In this document: positions 59,679 through 64,000 of the stretch, piece by piece | How the letters are laid out: each line of letters begins with the position of its first letter | Numbering within the stretch: position 1 is the stretch's first letter | Assembly (NCBI GenBank): GCA_020740775.1 | Contig: JAHEWK010000003.1 | Span: 1,426,001-1,490,000, forward strand | From: Ilyonectria destructans | Taxonomy: Eukaryota > Ascomycota > Sordariomycetes > Hypocreales > Nectriaceae | DNA: 64,000 bases | Direction: 5' to 3' | Made by a program: the position numbers and the translations under genes | Notes under the pieces: generated by a model | What the model saw: the letters and a program-made list of their open reading frames with translations, nothing else | Told to the model about the DNA's origin: nothing | The model's database searches: none

Positions 59679-61383
59679 ATGGGGAGATTCCCCCCGGTGC
59701 ATTCAACTCCACAGTATAGAGGTGGTAATCCCGAGCGAATTCTTGAGCAATTGGAATTCACACCACTTCCACCTATTTGGGGCAACTCTGACACAGCCGA
59801 TGTCAATACAGAGCAAGATTTTGAAGAGCTCGATGGAAAAGTGAATTCAGTTTCAGTAAGTGGTCATTTCTGTGAAGTGATTCTGAATCGATTCTAACCT
59901 ATTCAGCTTACAGGTGATGTAACTGTTGATACTGAAGTACGTGATACCCGAACTGGGTGGACTCTAGTATCAGCACCCCTCCCATCAGTCCCAACAAAGA
60001 ACTTTTCAATGGAGAATGTGTTATTCGTAGATACCCTTCTCTACGCCCCGCAGATACCCGAATATCCAAAAAGCTCGATGAAAGGGATCGCTTATATCAT
60101 TCCTGTTGAAGCACTTAATGCTGATGAGGTGAAAAGGCCATGGAACTCGGTAAGTTTATTTCGAAACCCCCATAATTTATTCAGGATTGATCCGGAATCG
60201 ATTTAGGTTCAATATTGCCTTTCTCGTAAACACCCTCCTTCGGTAACATCTACTGCGTTACTTCATGACGTGCGTTGTCATCGCACAATATTTACCTGCA
60301 CCGGAGGGAAAGGTTGCGAATTTGTTCGAGATCGATGGCACCATTTCGAGGCAACAGAAGATATCTTCAATGAGATGGCTGCAATTCGCAAGGACCTCTC
60401 TGAACCAACTCTGCAGCGACAAGCCCACAGGTATGAAGCGGTTCAGCATTTACGAATCGATGACTGATCCGTCCTTCAGTTTCTTTCAAGCCTGCTTGGA
60501 GAGATTCCGGTCATATTCCTGTACTCACAAGCGACCAACGTGCAAATTGGAGGTATTCTCTAGCGACAGTGAGGTAAGAGTCAGCCAATTTTAATCTGTC
60601 TCAAAGTTAATCGGCTTTATATTAGGATTCCACCGACAAGCCGTGGTTCATCCAATGTGTCAATTTCCAAGAACCGAATGAGAACCACCTCGGCTCTCTT
60701 GTTCCAACTGAATTCAACCCTTTCAAATCTGAAATTGAAAGGATTATTCAGGGGCTTGGTTCAGTGTCCACACAGAGTTGCCATTTGATGGATTCGAACC
60801 GACGGAAAACAAAGATTTGTGGTAAGTATTCACCCATTCAGAGCCAACCCAGAGTAGAGTTGCAGCTAAACCCTAACTTACTGCCCAGGTGAAAACCACC
60901 TTGGCAAAGCCGGTAACATCATCCAGTTCAAATGTGATGTTACTTGGGTTTTCTATACTCCAATGGATGGTCAATTGAGCCCGATTATCATGGTTTCTCA
61001 TGGAAAGCACACGCACCCGCCAATTCCTCCAACAAAGACCCCTGTTGCAGTTGGGAATCAGTTGATTAAGCTTATCAACCAATCTCAGAAGGGGTTGAGA
61101 TATCTAGGTAAACAACCCACTGTTCATTGCAAATTAATGGCTAATTTCAAAAGTACCACATCTTGCTTCTCCTGGCCTCCAAGCATTTTGTCAGATGTAC
61201 AATCACCAGCGGACTAATCAGGTTTACAAAAGCCTAACTCGTATGGATCGAATCCAGGCTGTTTTCCAGAAAAAGCGAGCGCTTGCCTTTCCTAATGCCA
61301 TCAGTCAAATGTCGATACTTCTTGAACATCGAGACAAGATGATAGATGAGGTAAGCAATAACACATTAATTCTGAATCGATTA
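59628..61383. repeat. Dispersed palindrome GAATCGATTC in leader and introns
   Basis: Exact at 59638-59647 and 59885-59894. Near-exact at 59628-59636, 60195-60204, 60454-60463 and 61374-61383. Four lie in introns 1, 2, 3 and 7 of the transposase-like gene, and two lie just before its start. Confidence 0.75.
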
Positions 61384-63317
61384 AATACTAAGTAAAAAGT
61401 ATATCCAATATGCCGATGATGATGGCAAGCGCTTTATTGCTATTTGTTTTCACAACGAGCAAGTAAAGCTATTTCGCCACTCCGAGTTTCATTCGTTTGA
61501 GATTACTACCAATTACAATCCTCGTCCTGGTGCAAAGGACGTGGAAGTAATCTGGAGCTGGTACAGCCGAGTTACCAAACGAGGTAAGATCTTCTATTCG
61601 ATGCTACTTCGGAGTCCGACCTAATATAATTTCAGCGCTCCCTCTTGTTCGAGTCATCTCGAACAATACATCACCTGAGATGTATACCTTCATGTATGAA
61701 AAGGTATTTGAGATCTGTAAATCAGATTTTAATATCGAGCTCCAATGGAAGCATCTGCAGAAGACTGGTCTAGTTGGAATAACTATCAATCAAGATTGGA
61801 AGAATTTGGTTGGTAAGTAATGTTGTTTTGCAGGGGATAGACTAGTTACTAATTTCTTAGGGTTTGGCAACTATCTGTCAAAATTTGTTGATCCTGAGCA
61901 TCACGACTGGATCTGGCAAGTGGAGCGGTGTGTGCGATTTTGCAACGTTTTCTTCCAGCTTGAAGTAGAGTCTTATTGCACCTCCGATCGTAGCGAGGGC
62001 TCCAGGTATGCAACAATGCTCTCTATCTTGGATGCTCAGTCACAGGCAGACTATCTTGATCTGGTCACCCTCCTGGAAGGTAAGTAAGCTTAAACAACCT
62101 AGTGAAGTCAATACTGACAAGCATAGACGAGCCTGACCTTTACGACTGGGCCCTACATAAGTGTCATAGCGCAATTCGGTCTGGCTTGAACCAAGCTTGT
62201 AGCAGTATAAGCGCAGAGGATTGGGAATTATTCTGTGGGCATACTAACACCGTTGAAATGCTGCACGAAAGCGTTTACAAGTGGACTGGGAGCATGGATC
62301 CACTTGAGGTCTGCATCAACTGGTAAGTGATTCAGAGGCATTCTTATTAGAGTCTAACATCTATTAGGGGCAGAAATCATGATAGGACATGCCTATTAAC
62401 CGACCAAACCTACAAGGACCCAAGTATCCTAGCGTATAATGGCAATCGGTCGCTTCCAATCCGAGATGCAGGTCATAATGATGGAATTCATCATCATCGG
62501 AGCGAGGCATCTCAGGATCGATCCTGGCCTAATCCACCTAATCCGATGCAACATCAAGCTGATACTCTTGGTACACCTTTTCAAGCATCGTCCGACATAA
62601 GAGGGGGACCAAGTCGGTCACAGAGCCAGGGTGTCAAGCGAACCCGAACGGGAAATCAAACTAAGTACGCATTCTGTATCAACCCAGGAGTAATCCCTAA
62701 TATATTACAGTCAACCAACATTACGACATCAAACTGCCCAACAAGCCATCGATGCCGCAATGCGAGCGGAAGAAGAAGCGACGAGACACCGTACAAGAAT
62801 GCAAATGAATACGGAGACGCCGCTAATACCTCCGATTGAGTTAGATGATGTGATGAGAGAGCTTGCCGGGGCGGAAAGAGACATGGAGCTGGAACGAATA
62901 GATCACCAGTTTCGGGGAGATGAAACGGGTAGGCACCTTGCAAGGTTGCACGTGTATATGGACATGGAGAGAAAGGGGCTTCCGTTTGACTCAGATGAAG
63001 CGGAGAGAGAGTTGGCAAGAGTGGAAAGCGATATGGAGATGAGGCCAATGGAGTTTGCAAGAGCGCAAAGAGATGTGGAGATAAGGCCAATGGAGCGTCG
63101 GGTTGAGGAAGACGAGGGAGTCCTTGCAAGACGGCAAAGGCGGGTAGATTTGGAGCGAATGGAGCTTGAGCTTGAGCAAGAGAAGTTTGAGCTTGAGGAG
63201 GCGAGGCTTGAGATTGAGAAAGAGAGGCTTGATATTGAGAAAGAGAGGCTTGACATCGAGAGAAGGATCTCGGAAATAGAAAAAAGGCGGGATTTACTGC
63301 GGGAGCGACGGGCGTGA
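59679..63317 (+). CDS. Thirteen-exon transposase-like protein with Cys/His module and coiled coil
   Basis: Exons 59679-59855, 59907-60149, 60207-60430, 60480-60573, 60626-60821, 60889-61107, 61154-61350, 61400-61583, 61636-61812, 61861-62079, 62127-62322, 62368-62664 and 62711-63317 join in phase to 1009 residues without a stop. The N-terminal third is Cys/His-rich (CLSRKHPP, CHRTIFTC). IIQFKCDVTWVFYTP with SHGKHTHPPIPP (about residues 318-350) recalls WRKY/GCM1-type zinc modules of transposases. The middle (PLVRVISNNTSPEMYTFMYE, GITINQDWKNLVGFGNYL, CVRFCNVFF) resembles a MULE/KDZ-like DDE core, but the first Asp position reads FEITTNYN. The last 200 residues are a long charged coiled coil. 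A Kozak-like ATG at 59668 is out of frame. Probably a domesticated or old element gene. Family assignment is moderate. Confidence 0.62.
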
Positions 63318-64000
63318 ACTTTGTTGTAGGTTGGGAATAATGGATATCAGCTAGACACCGTGTGTAATTTGAACCGATGCGGAATGTCTCCAGAAGTAAT
63401 CCCCTTCGTGGGTTCACGGCGGGAAACAGAAGACCGATTTACGAGGAGAGTGATGTTTTTTTCCAGTACAGAAACTGATTTCTTTCAGGAGTACCAATTG
63501 TTGGGCCGATGTACCTTTTTTCACTCTGGATCTATTCAATCCACGATATGAAACGTACAAAACCACCTTGCCTTATAATCCATAACAGCGAGGAGCCGGT
63601 GCAGTATGGGAAGCAACTTTGTTGGAATGGTGAGCATTCTGGAGTATCTGAATTAAACAGAAATTGTCGAGCCATTGGGAAAATTGCTTGGCCTCCATTC
63701 GTCGAAAAACAAATCCCAAACCTTCTCATCTGTTGCTCGCAGCAGTTCCACAAGGAAAACTAGTCCCTTTGCTTGCCCAAGAAGGAACTAGAAAGCCAGA
63801 GACAATCAGTTTTGATCAAAACTGAGCCCGACGCGGGAGTCGTTAGACTAGTCATTACAATAAACCTCTTAAACTTGCAAGCGCGGCTCTTAGGATAGAT
63901 AATGGGTATATTGAGCCGGCGTTCCGTCTCAAGTCCGTGAACTTGGATTTTCGGCCACCTATGAGACTGAACCTTTAGCATCTGTAATTCTGAGCGGGAT
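63318..64000. other. Right-end AT-rich sequence
   Basis: 3' flank of the transposase-like gene. Short open frames on both strands (63.5-63.8 kb) have no recognisable product. Confidence 0.5.

Overview
The window is nuclear DNA of a filamentous ascomycete, most likely a Sordariomycete and probably of the order Hypocreales. The evidence is the many short introns (about 45 to 110 nt, GTAAGT-like donors and YAG acceptors), fungal-type gene families (fungal-type HEL2, IRE1, eIF3b, CCT2 and oleate delta-12 desaturase), and accessory families typical of such fungi (FSH hydrolases, berberine-bridge oxidases, rhodopsin-domain membrane proteins, GMC alcohol oxidases). I saw no rRNA, tRNA or CRISPR.

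Left part (about 0.1-16.4 kb) is accessory metabolism: an FSH serine hydrolase, a FAD monooxygenase, an MFS exporter, a UDP-glycosyltransferase and a secreted GH3 beta-glucosidase, on alternating strands with two shared divergent promoters. They are followed by a stand-alone GARS (purine pathway) gene without its usual AIRS half, and by a long-chain alcohol oxidase. The set looks like the flank of a secondary-metabolite or detoxification cluster. Glycosylate, export and deglycosylate outside is a plausible joint logic. No backbone synthase is visible.

Middle part (16.5-47.5 kb) mixes housekeeping and accessory genes: an APH-like kinase, HEL2, IRE1, a berberine-bridge enzyme, a rhodopsin-domain membrane protein, the divergent pair eIF3b/CCT2, a large low-complexity nuclear-looking protein whose reading frame is broken by two in-frame UAG codons, and a TBC-domain protein.

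Right part (48-64 kb) holds a single-exon Tc1/mariner-derived transposase-like gene, an unrecognised 859-residue protein, a delta-12 desaturase behind a long upstream region, and, after a 23-bp tandem repeat, a more AT-rich segment with an intact 13-exon transposase-like gene. Both transposase-like genes appear to lack the first catalytic Asp, which suggests domesticated or inactive enzymes.

The most unusual item is the gene at 40140-43749. Two UAG codons interrupt an otherwise open frame of 1185 codons. The first sits in a predicted hairpin with a 7-nt loop laid out like a tRNA anticodon loop (U at 33, A at 34). That is the arrangement expected of a target of the sexual-stage A-to-I mRNA editing known in Fusarium and Neurospora, although simple pseudogenisation is the main alternative. 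Exon joins were derived by hand from splice signals and reading phase. All are consistent, but none has been checked against transcripts.
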